Positions 34,973 to 44,193 of a stretch of 48,662 nucleotides of DNA are shown piece after piece. A program made the position numbers and the translations under genes. The stretch spans positions 1 through 48,662 of the forward strand of contig JAJDHP010000005.1 of assembly GCA_030266245.1 (NCBI GenBank), given 5' to 3'. Below the pieces are notes generated by a model, which was not told the DNA's origin, ran no database searches, and saw only the letters and a list, made by a program, of their open reading frames with translations. Within the stretch, counting starts at the first letter, position 1; each line of letters opens with the position of its first letter. The DNA comes from Methanimicrococcus sp. OttesenSCG-928-J09. GTDB taxonomy: Archaea > Halobacteriota > Methanosarcinia > Methanosarcinales > Methanosarcinaceae.

Positions 34973-36241
34973 TTATGATTTCATAACCGGGAGCGTTTGA
35001 CCGCCGTAAGGAATCACATGAAACTTGGCGTCTGGATTCTTGGCAAGAACTTGAGCAATTGCGTCTTCAACGGATTCACAAGGGTTGAAAAACGCTTCGG
35101 CAGCATCTTCGGTCGGAAGCGATGAAACCAAATACAGATCAAATCTTTGAGATGCTGCAGCTGTTGTTGCAGCTTTATGACCGCCGAATTCAAATTCGGC
35201 TTTAAATCGGGCAACAGCTTCGCAAGCGGTTTTACATTCTTTATTCCATCTGTTGTAAATCTCATTTCCAATGCCGTCGCGGCATTCGGCGACAACGATA
35301 ATTGCGCCGCCTTCTTTAACGGCTTGCGTTGCGTTATCGAGCGCCTTGTTTGTTTGATACAGGTTGATGTCTTTGGGATAGCCACCGCAGGAAACAATGA
35401 CAGCGTCTGCCGGCTCGACATTAATTTTATACATGGCGTCAACGACTTTGACGCCTTCGCGGTGCGCTTTTATGTAATCGCCTGAAAAAGCGGCGATGAC
35501 TTTTTTATGACTGTCCAAAACAACATTTAATATGAAATCCAAACCGATGATGCCGGCCGCTTCTTCTAAATCCTGGCGGACAGGACTGTCAATGCGGCCC
35601 GATGCGGCATTCTTTTCAATCATCATTTTGTGATTCGTGATGACGGATTTTTTGGAGCTGACGCCGGGGAGTAATGATTTAGCGCCGCCGCTGTAACCGG
35701 CGTAATAATGGAAACCGACTTCGCCGATTCCGACAATTAAATCATTTTCGGGAATGTCGCTGTAAATTTCAATCGGTGTTCCGCGTGAAGTTTCGCCGAA
35801 AGAAGTTGTCGGAAATGTGCCGACTTCATGCTGAATAAATTTAAAACGCTTGTAGATATCGTCACCGAGAAGTTTTTTTATTTCGTCACGGTTTTGAGCG
35901 CGGTGAAGACCGAGCGCGAAGTAAAAAGTAATATTTTCATCGGGAACACCGGCTTCCGCCAGTTCTTCCAAAACGAAAGGAATTAAATAAGCAGACGGCG
36001 TCGGCCGAGTGATATCATTAATAATAATTGCGATTTTTTGGAAAGGATCCGCCATTTCAGAAAGACGGCGTGTTCCGACCGGATTCTTCAGCGCGTCTCT
36101 GACGATTTTGTCGGAATTTGCAGTTTCGGGTGTTGATTCGCCCTCATCCGCCGGCAGCACAAAACTTAAAAAAGACGACTCAGGAAGTTCAAAAGAAACT
36201 TCACCGCTGCCGTAAGGAACAGATACAATTTTATTTGACAT
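34973..36241 (-). CDS. larA: LarA-family nickel-dependent lactate racemase-like protein
   Basis: Encodes 422 residues from ATG at 36241; an upstream in-frame ATG at 36325 gives a 28-residue extension unlike the family, so the internal start matching MSNKIVSVPYGSGEVSFELP is chosen. LarA signatures are present: IIINDITRPTPSAYLIPFVL (D-x-TRP), FYFALGLHRAQNRDEIKKLL (H-R), YYAGYSGGAKSLLPGVSS and VITNHKMMIEKNA. LarA racemises 2-hydroxyacids with a pincer nickel cofactor made by LarB, LarC and LarE. None of those is in this window, so the substrate and cofactor supply are open. It is divergent from the YqaA-type gene. Confidence 0.88.
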   Translation of the reverse strand: MSNKIVSVPYGSGEVSFELPESSFLSFVLPADEGESTPETANSDKIVRDALKNPVGTRRLSEMADPFQKIAIIINDITRPTPSAYLIPFVLEELAEAGVPDENITFYFALGLHRAQNRDEIKKLLGDDIYKRFKFIQHEVGTFPTTSFGETSRGTPIEIYSDIPENDLIVGIGEVGFHYYAGYSGGAKSLLPGVSSKKSVITNHKMMIEKNAASGRIDSPVRQDLEEAAGIIGLDFILNVVLDSHKKVIAAFSGDYIKAHREGVKVVDAMYKINVEPADAVIVSCGGYPKDINLYQTNKALDNATQAVKEGGAIIVVAECRDGIGNEIYNRWNKECKTACEAVARFKAEFEFGGHKAATTAAASQRFDLYLVSSLPTEDAAEAFFNPCESVEDAIAQVLAKNPDAKFHVIPYGGQTLPVMKS

Positions 36242-36368
36242 TAATATTTCACTTCTGTTTGACTCACTTCTATTTGTATTGATTTCAAAAATCGGATATA
36301 CATTTATATACCTTGTTGTCAGCATTCGTTTCGATTATAAATCTGTTCGGGTCAGCCGAACAATTTCG

Positions 36369-36428
36369 TTTTGCTGCATTTTGCAATATTTTGCAGCATT
36401 TTGTAATATTTTACAATATTTTGCAGAT
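36369..36428. repeat. Six tandem 10-bp repeats with phased T-tracts
   Basis: Head-to-tail decamers TTTTGCTGCA, TTTTGCAATA, TTTTGCAGCA, TTTTGTAATA, TTTTACAATA, TTTTGCAGAT. A T4 tract every 10 bases is the classic pattern for intrinsically bent DNA. It lies 43-103 bases before the YqaA-type gene and 128 bases upstream of the divergent larA start. Confidence 0.85.
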
Positions 36429-36471
36429 TCGTTTTGTTTCTTTTTGAAAGGGAAGGTACTCGGAGAAAAAC

Positions 36472-36957
36472 ATGTTTGAAACCGTCTGGCCGATAATTCA
36501 GGACTTTTTGTTCAATTACGGCTACCTAAGCTTATTTGTCAGCGCTTTGCTGGCTGCCTCCCTGATTCCGCTCAGTCCGGAAATATTAATTGCCATGATG
36601 TGTCAAACCCATAACTTTTGGGGTATCGTTTTAGTGGCGACTGCCGGCAGTTATCTCGGATCTGTCACAACTTATGTCCTCGGATATTGGGGCGTTCACA
36701 AAATTTCAGATAAATTCGAAATTATCAGCCCCGAAAAATATGAGAAGGGGTTGAAACTTTTTGAAAAATACGGCGCTTGGATACTGCTGCTTACATCAGT
36801 TCCAATAATCGGAGACGCATTTGTCTTTGTTGCCGGCGCGCTGCGGTATGAATTTAAAAAATTCTCAATACTGACAATTATCGGAAAATTTGCCCGATTC
36901 GTTCTGGTTTTAGTCCTGTGTCAGCTGGGCTATGATATCACAATATCATTGATATAA
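36472..36957 (+). CDS. YqaA/DedA-type (VTT domain) membrane protein
   Basis: Encodes 161 residues. The start matches the small YqaA branch of the VTT/SNARE-associated family: FLFNYGYLSLFVSALLAASL then IPLSPEILIAMM. The re-entrant motif region GSYLGSVTTYVLGYWGVHKI and the later FEKYGAWILLLTSVPIIGDA with AGALRYEFKKF are typical. Four membrane segments are expected. Family members are implicated in lipid scrambling or membrane homeostasis; the substrate is not known. AAGGGAAGG lies about 20 bases before the ATG. It is a single gene with phased T-tracts upstream. Confidence 0.88.
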   Translation: MFETVWPIIQDFLFNYGYLSLFVSALLAASLIPLSPEILIAMMCQTHNFWGIVLVATAGSYLGSVTTYVLGYWGVHKISDKFEIISPEKYEKGLKLFEKYGAWILLLTSVPIIGDAFVFVAGALRYEFKKFSILTIIGKFARFVLVLVLCQLGYDITISLI

Positions 36958-37158
36958 TAACGCAAACAGAAAGACTTATGGGGGAACGAAAGAACGCTTC
37001 AAAAAGAAAATACGGGAAACGGAATCGTATGTAAGCTATAAATATAATTAAACATAATAGTTTACATACAAACATCTTTTTTATCACACATTTACGCCAC
37101 ATGCAAAAATTATGAATTATGCCACATACAACAATTCAAAGAGCTCGAGGGAATACGT

Positions 37159-38172
37159 TTGAACGCAAGAATCAAATACAGCGGAACAGAAAAGATAGAA
37201 CAGAAAATTTTTGACGAACTGGATGAAAAAATCGAAGCACGCTTAAATGCGCTCGCTGACGAAACACGCGATTCAATCATTAATGAAATCCGCGAAGAAC
37301 TCCAGCCGGAAACGGTTCCCTATGACAGACTCAGATTAATTGAACAGCGCATTCATGAAATTTCAACAACGCAGGACGGAATCGTCCGCGAAATTGTGGA
37401 TATAAAAACAACATTAATGGCGCTCTCCAAAGAGCTGGACAAAGCAAACAGATCGGACAGCACATATGGCAGTACATACGGCAACAGCACATATGAAGCG
37501 CCTGCCGTCTCTAAAAATCCTTATGACTCATATCTTCCGGAATCCGGATCTGAACCGGTCCGAACGGCCGAATCTCCTTTTTCATCTTATACACCTTATC
37601 CGACAGCAACGCCGGCAGACACACGCCGTGCAATGCAGCCGCCCGGATTCGGAGGCAATGAACCGAGCGGACCGGCAACACCGATTACACCCGTCACATT
37701 TAATTCAAGAAAAGCAGACGGATGGGAATATCAGGAATTCATGCCGGTTAAAAAAAATAACGCGGAACCTGAAAAATTCGTTCCGGCAAAGACAATTCCG
37801 GCAAGCAACGATCCGTTTTATTTCGCCGACTCCGAAGAGGAAATTTTAGATGTCTCTCCGCTAAGAGAACCGGAAACGCGCAAAGAAGCGCCGGTGTCCC
37901 CCTTTGAAAACATTCCGCTGACGATTCAAAAAGTGAAAGTTGAGGAACAGGAAATCCCCGACAGAAGCGAATACATTATCGGAAACAATCAGAAGCCGAG
38001 AGCTGCTGAAAGAGATGAAGATAATAACGCCAACTGCGAATACATTATTGCGGAAAAAGATGTCGGAAGCAGAAAGTTCGGCGGCCGCCGCGGCAGCAAA
38101 CCGCAAGGGGAATTGAAAGAAAAAGTCATTTCTGACGATGAAAACGACACCGAAATTTTCACATATGAATAA
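37159..38172 (+). CDS. Coiled-coil and disordered protein upstream of smc, unknown function
   Basis: Encodes 337 residues from TTG at 37159, supported by GAGGG 8 bases earlier. Residues about 10-95 are strongly helical and charged with heptad-like spacing (IEQKIFDELDEKIEARLNAL, RLIEQRIHEISTTQDGIV), probably a coiled coil. The remaining 240 residues are Pro/Ser/Thr-rich and probably disordered, with two copies of a SEYIIGNNQK/CEYIIAEKDV motif and an Arg/Gly patch (GSRKFGGRRGSKP). No known domain is recognised. It lies 201 bases before smc on the same strand and may be an accessory factor of the condensin-like complex. That is inference from position. Confidence 0.75.
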   Translation: MNARIKYSGTEKIEQKIFDELDEKIEARLNALADETRDSIINEIREELQPETVPYDRLRLIEQRIHEISTTQDGIVREIVDIKTTLMALSKELDKANRSDSTYGSTYGNSTYEAPAVSKNPYDSYLPESGSEPVRTAESPFSSYTPYPTATPADTRRAMQPPGFGGNEPSGPATPITPVTFNSRKADGWEYQEFMPVKKNNAEPEKFVPAKTIPASNDPFYFADSEEEILDVSPLREPETRKEAPVSPFENIPLTIQKVKVEEQEIPDRSEYIIGNNQKPRAAERDEDNNANCEYIIAEKDVGSRKFGGRRGSKPQGELKEKVISDDENDTEIFTYE

Positions 38173-38193
38173 CCGATACGGCGATAAATTACG

Positions 38194-38298
38194 ATAAACA
38201 GTTAACAGCCGGTTAATAAACAGTTGACAACCGATTAATAAACAGTTAACAATTGGTTAATAAGCAGTTAATATTAATAAACAGTTAACAACCGATCA
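38194..38298 (+). promoter_or_regulatory. Tandem 22-bp repeats upstream of smc
   Basis: Three exact-length 22-bp units (ATAAACAGTTAACAGCCGGT plus TA, and near-copies) run from 38194 to 38259. A shortened unit and one further copy (38277-38298) follow. The core GTTAAC is palindromic. The period is two helical turns. Position between the coiled-coil gene and smc suggests a protein-binding array or promoter element. Confidence 0.65.
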
Positions 38299-38373
38299 AA
38301 TTACAATAAACGGTTAAATACAATAAACAAATGAATAGAGCGTTTGAGGAAATCACCTGCGGGAGAAAAATAA

Positions 38374-41300
38374 GTGTATATCAAAGAGATTGAATTTGTC
38401 AATTTTAAGTCCTTTGGGAAACGTGTCAAGATACCGTTTTACGAAGGATTTACGGCAATATCGGGTCCGAACGGCAGCGGAAAATCCAACATTATTGATG
38501 GGATCCTCTTTGCGCTCGGTCTCTCCGGTTCTAAAACAATGCGTGCCGAAAAATTGACGGATTTGATTTTCAATGACGCGAAATCTAAGCAGCCCGAATT
38601 TGCACAGGTGACGATTACTTTTGATAACACCGACAGAAAAGCGCCGGTGGAAGCCGATGAGTTTGAAATTTCAAGAAAAATTAAACAAACGAAATCGGGC
38701 TATTACAGCTATTTTTATTTTAACGGCAAATCCGTGAGTTTAACGGAAGTACATGAACTGCTCGGAAAAGCGGGCGTGACGCCCGAAGGTTACAATGTCG
38801 TTATGCAGGGTGACATTTCACAGATTACTGCGAAAATGAGTCCGACAGAACGCCGCAAAATTATTGATGAAATCGCCGGCGTTTCAGAGTTTGATGAAAA
38901 GAAACAGAAATCTCTTGCCGAACTCGATATTGTCAAAGAGCAGATTGAAAAAATTGACATTATTATTGAAGAAGTGAAAGCTCAATTAGACCGACTCTCA
39001 TCGGAAAGAGAACACGCTTTAAAATACAGAACGCTTCGCGAACAGAAGCAGAAGTATGAAGGCTATTTGATTTTATCCAAATTAAAAGATGCTAAAACAG
39101 AACTCTCCAACGTGGAAAACGAAATTACAAAATATGAAGCGTTGGCAGCTGAAACGGAAGAGAAAATAAAAGAGCGTGAAGACGAACTGATTTCCGCGGA
39201 ATCTGAACTGGCGTCACTGAATACGGAAATTCGTCAGAAAGGCGAAGACGAACAGATTCGGATTAAAACGGAAATTGAAGAAATCAAAGGACAGATTTCA
39301 CGCGCTAAAGAAAGCATCGGCGTTTTAGAACGTGAAGAAAGCAGCTTTGAATCCAAACGTCGCGATTTGTTTGTAAAAATCGACGGGCGCAAAAAAGAAA
39401 TTGAAGAGCATGAAAGAAAGCTCGCTGAAGAAAAAAGGAAAGAAGATGCCGTATTAAAGGAACAGTCCGACAGAAATACGGAAAAAGTAATCATGGCTTC
39501 AAAAATCGCCGCGATCGATAAAAAATTCGCAGAGCAGACTTCTGTTTCCAACAAGAAAAGAGAAGAACTGGAAATTCTCAAAAATGAAAAGAATCAGCTT
39601 ATTCGCGATGAAGACCGTTTAACAGATGCTCTTCGCCGCAAAGCATCGGAAATCAAAGATATTGAAGATGAAATCAGCGATGCAAAAGCAAATGCAGAAA
39701 ACGCAGGAAGCGACACAAAGATTGCAGAATATGAGATTTCCAAATTGACGGAAGAATCCGACAAACTCAAACGCGATGTCGATGATTTGGAATCAGCTCA
39801 GAAACGCTTGTCGGATGACAAGAAAAAATTGGAAGAATCTGTTTCCGGAAAGGAAAAGGAATTCGGAATTATTGAAGCCCGTGTTCAGGCAACCGAAGTG
39901 GGCAGTACTTATTCTCACGCTGTTGAAGAAATTTTAAAAGCATCCAAACGTGAGGAGCTTTACGGCATTGTCGGCGCTGTCGCTAATTTAGGCCGCGCAG
40001 ACCAAACATACGCTAAAGCGCTTGAAATTGCTGCCGGCGCGAAGATGCAGGCAATTATTGTTGAAAATGATGCTGACGCAGAACATGCCATTAATTACCT
40101 GAAACGCAAAAGTCTCGGCCGCGCGACATTTTTACCTCTGAATAAAATGGAGCCGAAAAGAAGTCTGCCGGATTTATATGATAAAGTTCCGGGATTTGTC
40201 GGCTATGCAGTTGATTTGATTGATTACGATCCGGAATTTGAGCCGGCTTTTTGGTATGTTTTCAGAGATACCGTTATTGTTGACACTCTTGAAAACGCGC
40301 GCCGGTCTTTGGGACGCTACAGAATGGTAACGCTTGACGGCGATACGCTTGAAAAAAGCGGCGCGATGATCGGCGGTTCAACTTCTCAGAAAACACGTGT
40401 TTCGTTCGCCGCGACCGAACGCGATCGTTTAGATTCTTTGGCAGCTGAAATTCGTGAAATTTACAGAAAACGCGCCGAGCTGATTACCAAGCTGGATGAC
40501 TTGGACGGCAAAATTACAACCGCGAATAAGAGAATCACGGGGATTTCAAATGAAATTTCCAAGATGGAAATGCGGATTGAAGAAATTAAAGACCGTGAGA
40601 ACCGTTTATCTGAAATTCTGGAAGGCAAACAGACCCTTTTGGACAGCCTCGGCAAGGAACGCGAGCAGTTGAAAAATGAAATGAATGAAGTTATTGAATT
40701 GCGTTTAGCGAAAGAAGAAGTTCAGAAAGAATTGGAAGCTGAAATCCAAAAGATTGATGCCGAACTCAATAATCCTGAATTGGAAGAATTACGCGGAAAA
40801 GCGCAGCGCATTGACGATGAAATTCAGCGCCTGAAAGAAAGACTCGGCGACATTAAATCGGATATGAATGCGATTGAGCTTTCCAAAAAGCATGCGGAAG
40901 AAATCGTTGAAGAAACGAAAACGGAAATTGAAGGGCTGGAAGAAAAGAAAAGAACCGGCAAAGACAATATTGCCGCGCTTCAGGCTGAAATTGACGGCTA
41001 CGAAGAGCAGAAAAAGCAAAATGAAGCGCGCGAGCTCGAAATTACGAATGAACTGAAAGAACTTCGTGAAAGACGAGAATCGCTTGAACAAAAAGCGGAT
41101 GACGCACGCAAGAAAGCGGAAAAAATCCGTTATTCCTACGAAGAAATTAAACACCACAAGGATGCCTGCTTCCTCACGAAACAGACGCTCGAAAAGCAAT
41201 ACATTGACTTATCGAACGAAGTCAGAGACCGCGGTCTTGAAGAGGCGGCGGATGATGAGGAAATTCCATCATATCAGACTGTTTATATCACAATTGAATC

Positions 41301-41910
41301 CTTGGAAAAGGAAATGGAATCGCTTGAACCGGTTAACATGCGCGCAATTGATGAATATGATTCTGTCAATGAGCGCCAGGAAGAATTAATCGGCCGCCGC
41401 GACACGCTCTTTAATGAGCGCGAAGAACTTTTAACGCGTATCGATCAGTACGAACAGCTGAAGCGCGACACGTTTATGGAAGCTTACAACGGTATTAATG
41501 AAAATTTCAAGCTTGTTTTCTTTGAACTGGCGGATGGTCACGGCGAGTTGATTTTAGAAAATCCGAATGATCCGTTTGCCGGCGGTATGACGCTTCACGC
41601 GCAACCGAAAGGTAAAAACATTCTGCGTTTGGAATCTATGTCGGGCGGTGAAAAAAGTTTGACCGCGCTTGCATTTATTATTGCGATTCAGGGATACAGA
41701 CCGGCGCCGTTTTATGTTTTCGATGAAGTTGACCAGAACTTGGACGGCTGGAATGTCGAGCGTGTTGCCGCGCGTGTTGAAAAATCCGCGAAACTTGCGC
41801 AGTTTATTGTTATTTCTCTTCGTAAACCGATGCTGGAACAGTCGGACAGAATTATCGGCGTTACCCAGTTGGAAGGCACAACAAGTATTACAGGGGTGAA
41901 AGCGACATGA
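38374..41910 (+). CDS. smc: Chromosome segregation ATPase SMC
   Basis: Encodes 1178 residues, normal for prokaryotic SMC. GTG start with GGAG about 9 bases earlier. Walker A GPNGSGKSN (31-39), a QGDI Q-loop, a long coiled coil to about 500, a hinge (about 525-670, with YGIVGAVANLGRADQTYAKA), the returning coil, signature MSGGEKSL at 1089-1096, and Walker B YVFDEVDQNLDG with the catalytic Asp1117-Glu1118. SMC dimers with the ScpA-ScpB bridge organise and segregate chromosomes. The segment after Walker B is DQNLDGWN rather than the common DxxLD-x-x-N variants, a minor difference. The stop overlaps scpA by ATGA. Confidence 0.97.
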   Translation: MYIKEIEFVNFKSFGKRVKIPFYEGFTAISGPNGSGKSNIIDGILFALGLSGSKTMRAEKLTDLIFNDAKSKQPEFAQVTITFDNTDRKAPVEADEFEISRKIKQTKSGYYSYFYFNGKSVSLTEVHELLGKAGVTPEGYNVVMQGDISQITAKMSPTERRKIIDEIAGVSEFDEKKQKSLAELDIVKEQIEKIDIIIEEVKAQLDRLSSEREHALKYRTLREQKQKYEGYLILSKLKDAKTELSNVENEITKYEALAAETEEKIKEREDELISAESELASLNTEIRQKGEDEQIRIKTEIEEIKGQISRAKESIGVLEREESSFESKRRDLFVKIDGRKKEIEEHERKLAEEKRKEDAVLKEQSDRNTEKVIMASKIAAIDKKFAEQTSVSNKKREELEILKNEKNQLIRDEDRLTDALRRKASEIKDIEDEISDAKANAENAGSDTKIAEYEISKLTEESDKLKRDVDDLESAQKRLSDDKKKLEESVSGKEKEFGIIEARVQATEVGSTYSHAVEEILKASKREELYGIVGAVANLGRADQTYAKALEIAAGAKMQAIIVENDADAEHAINYLKRKSLGRATFLPLNKMEPKRSLPDLYDKVPGFVGYAVDLIDYDPEFEPAFWYVFRDTVIVDTLENARRSLGRYRMVTLDGDTLEKSGAMIGGSTSQKTRVSFAATERDRLDSLAAEIREIYRKRAELITKLDDLDGKITTANKRITGISNEISKMEMRIEEIKDRENRLSEILEGKQTLLDSLGKEREQLKNEMNEVIELRLAKEEVQKELEAEIQKIDAELNNPELEELRGKAQRIDDEIQRLKERLGDIKSDMNAIELSKKHAEEIVEETKTEIEGLEEKKRTGKDNIAALQAEIDGYEEQKKQNEARELEITNELKELRERRESLEQKADDARKKAEKIRYSYEEIKHHKDACFLTKQTLEKQYIDLSNEVRDRGLEEAADDEEIPSYQTVYITIESLEKEMESLEPVNMRAIDEYDSVNERQEELIGRRDTLFNEREELLTRIDQYEQLKRDTFMEAYNGINENFKLVFFELADGHGELILENPNDPFAGGMTLHAQPKGKNILRLESMSGGEKSLTALAFIIAIQGYRPAPFYVFDEVDQNLDGWNVERVAARVEKSAKLAQFIVISLRKPMLEQSDRIIGVTQLEGTTSITGVKAT

Positions 41911-42941
41911 GTTCTGAAATTGGTTCTTCAGAAATTGGCTCTTCTGATATCGGCTCTTCTGATGTTGGCTCTTCTGAAATTGACTCAATTCTTATCAATG
42001 ATGAGAGCTTAGACGATTCTGAGAGAAATTCCGGCAGAAATACTGACGGAAACGAAGATGGCTTCATCATGAAAAACGAAAATGCAAAATCCTATTTCAT
42101 CGACTCACTCGGTGACAGTTTGGCCGAGAGCGGCATTAATGTTGACAGTCTTGACTTTTCATCTTTTATCGGCAACGAGCCGATTGAAATTCTTGTCGAG
42201 CTTGCTAAAAACGACAAAATTGACCCTTGGAATATTGATATTGTTCAGGTAACGGATACTTTCCTGAATAAAATCGAAGAGCTTCAGCAAATGGATCTGC
42301 GCATTTCCGGCAGAACGCTGCTCTACTCCTGTGTTCTGCTGCGTATGAAATCAACCGGTCTTTTCCGCGAGGAGGAAGAGATTTTAGAAGATTTCTATGA
42401 GGAAGAAGATAATTATGAGGAAGAATTCGATATCAATGAATTCAATATGCCTCTTCTGCCGGTTCGCCGTTCTGCGCGCCGTCCGGTTACTTTGAAAGAA
42501 TTGATTGATGAGCTGAAAAAAGCGGAAAAAGATGTTGTCAAGAGAAGAGAGCATCTGCATGCTGAAAGCAACCGCCGTTACATTGATGTCGAGCTGACAA
42601 CTGAAGATGTGATGAATATCGCGCATGATGAAGCGATATTAAAGAGAACGGGAACGCTTCTTGAACTTTTGAAGCAGTTTTTCAAAAAGCAGGAATTTGT
42701 GACGCTGGACGAGATTTTTGAACTCGACGGCGCCGACAGAATTATGGATTACATTACGCTTTTATTCCTGGCGGCAATGAAAGAAGTCGTTCTTTATCAA
42801 AAAGAAATGTACGGGACACTTTTCATTTATCCGTTCAGTGCCGCTTTTGTAAATGCGATTGGTGAAGATGCCGCAATCAGTGACGAAGCTGTAATCAGTG
42901 ACGAAGCGCCTGAAACGGCAGAAGCGGAATCTGCTGACTAA
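41907..42941 (+). CDS. scpA: Segregation and condensation protein ScpA (kleisin)
   Basis: Encodes 344 residues. The ATG overlaps the smc stop. The kleisin body starts near residue 90 with PIEILVELAKNDKIDPWNID and IVQVTDTFLNKIEELQQMDL; the N-terminal helical domain binds the SMC neck. The C-terminal winged helix (about 245-305) includes FVTLDEIFELDGADRIMDYI. An acidic linker (EEEEILEDFYEEEDNYEEEF) joins them. The first 25 residues are five copies of an SSEIG-type repeat not expected in the family; an internal Met at residue 55 (MKNENAKSYF) would be a more usual start. ScpA bridges the two SMC heads. Confidence 0.92.
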   Translation: MSSEIGSSEIGSSDIGSSDVGSSEIDSILINDESLDDSERNSGRNTDGNEDGFIMKNENAKSYFIDSLGDSLAESGINVDSLDFSSFIGNEPIEILVELAKNDKIDPWNIDIVQVTDTFLNKIEELQQMDLRISGRTLLYSCVLLRMKSTGLFREEEEILEDFYEEEDNYEEEFDINEFNMPLLPVRRSARRPVTLKELIDELKKAEKDVVKRREHLHAESNRRYIDVELTTEDVMNIAHDEAILKRTGTLLELLKQFFKKQEFVTLDEIFELDGADRIMDYITLLFLAAMKEVVLYQKEMYGTLFIYPFSAAFVNAIGEDAAISDEAVISDEAPETAEAESAD

Positions 42942-42978
42942 AAACAATAAAAGAATTCTAAAAACAAAAGAGAATCTG

Positions 42979-44193
42979 ATGAGCAATATGACAGAGGAAA
43001 ACACTGCAAAACAAATTATTGAAGCCGCTTTATTTGCCGCCGGCAGCGCTGTTGCTGTCGAAACTCTAATGAAGATTTCCGGTCTTTCTAAAAAGGAGGT
43101 GACGCGTTTGGCTGCTGAACTTCGGGAAGACTATGCGGCGCGCGGATCAGGCATTGAAATTTCAGATTTATCCGGCCGTTTTGTAATGCAGATTAAGCCT
43201 GAGTTCGCGGAAAAAGTAAAAGATGTCGCGCCGAAAGAATTGACGTCACCGCAATTAAAAACGCTTTCAATTATTGCTTACCACCAACCGATTACAAAAG
43301 CGGAAGTCGTTGAAATGCGCGGCGGTAACGCTTATGAACATGTGAATGAGTTACATGAGCGCGGTTTTATTGAATTGAAGCCGCACGGCCGCACGACAAT
43401 GATGACGACGACTAAATTGTTCGCGGAATATTTCGGCATCGCTTCAAATGATTCGGCGGATGTCAGAAATAAGATGGTTGAAATTTACAGAGCGCAGGGC
43501 GGTCAAAGTGATATATCCCGCTTCGCGTTCCAGAAGAAGCTGGCCGTTACTGAGATGTACGAATCTTTGATGCGTATGTGCGGCATTACGAATTATAAAG
43601 TTGTGAACCCGTACAATCCGGATGAAAATGATTTGAAGATTCTGGAAGAAACGGATATTTTAATTATGGCGAAAGGTTACGCCGACAAGCTCCAAACTTT
43701 GAATCCGCCGTATGGCGGCGCTGTTTTGGAAATGTCTTCTACGACGTTCGGTGATTTGATGGATGACATTCATCTGATTGAAAAAGAACTCGGCGAAGAT
43801 TTCACGCGCTTCGGTAAACATTCAAAGAAAGAAGAAAATTTGAATGATTTGAAGGAGCTTTTGGAAATTTATCGCAATAAAGCGTTGATGGTCAAATCAA
43901 AAGCAAGTCCGGGAACGGAAATGTCGGCAAAAATCCTGGGAGAACTCGGAATCGGTCTTTCAGTTGACGGTATTGTTGTGTCGCCTGATTACGGCACTAC
44001 AAAAGGCGGCAAAAAGGTGAAAAAGGGAGAAGTGACTTTCCCGACGCACAAAAGCCAATCCGGTAATTTGATCAAACGTGTTTGTGAAAAATATGACGCT
44101 GTTATCGGCGGTTTAAGGGAAGTCGATAAAGCCGAAAGAGAAGTCGCCAAAAAAGGGAAGGCTAAAGAAACACCGGAATCTGAAAACGAATAA
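42979..44193 (+). CDS. scpB: ScpB-type SMC complex subunit with long C-terminal extension
   Basis: Encodes about 404 residues from ATG at 42979; the Met three codons later is also possible, and a frame start at 42898 inside scpA is not used. Residues about 5-165 are the tandem winged-helix ScpB domain (IIEAALFAAGSAVAVETLMK, LKTLSIIAYHQPITKAEVVE, RGGNAYEHVNELHERGFIEL). The remaining 240 residues roughly double the usual size and match no domain I recognise (HLIEKELGEDFTRFGKHSKK, SAKILGELGIGLSVDGIVVS); the tail is Lys-rich. ScpB pairs with ScpA on the SMC heads. The gene starts 37 bases after scpA and ends the operon. Confidence 0.88.
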   Translation: MSNMTEENTAKQIIEAALFAAGSAVAVETLMKISGLSKKEVTRLAAELREDYAARGSGIEISDLSGRFVMQIKPEFAEKVKDVAPKELTSPQLKTLSIIAYHQPITKAEVVEMRGGNAYEHVNELHERGFIELKPHGRTTMMTTTKLFAEYFGIASNDSADVRNKMVEIYRAQGGQSDISRFAFQKKLAVTEMYESLMRMCGITNYKVVNPYNPDENDLKILEETDILIMAKGYADKLQTLNPPYGGAVLEMSSTTFGDLMDDIHLIEKELGEDFTRFGKHSKKEENLNDLKELLEIYRNKALMVKSKASPGTEMSAKILGELGIGLSVDGIVVSPDYGTTKGGKKVKKGEVTFPTHKSQSGNLIKRVCEKYDAVIGGLREVDKAEREVAKKGKAKETPESENE

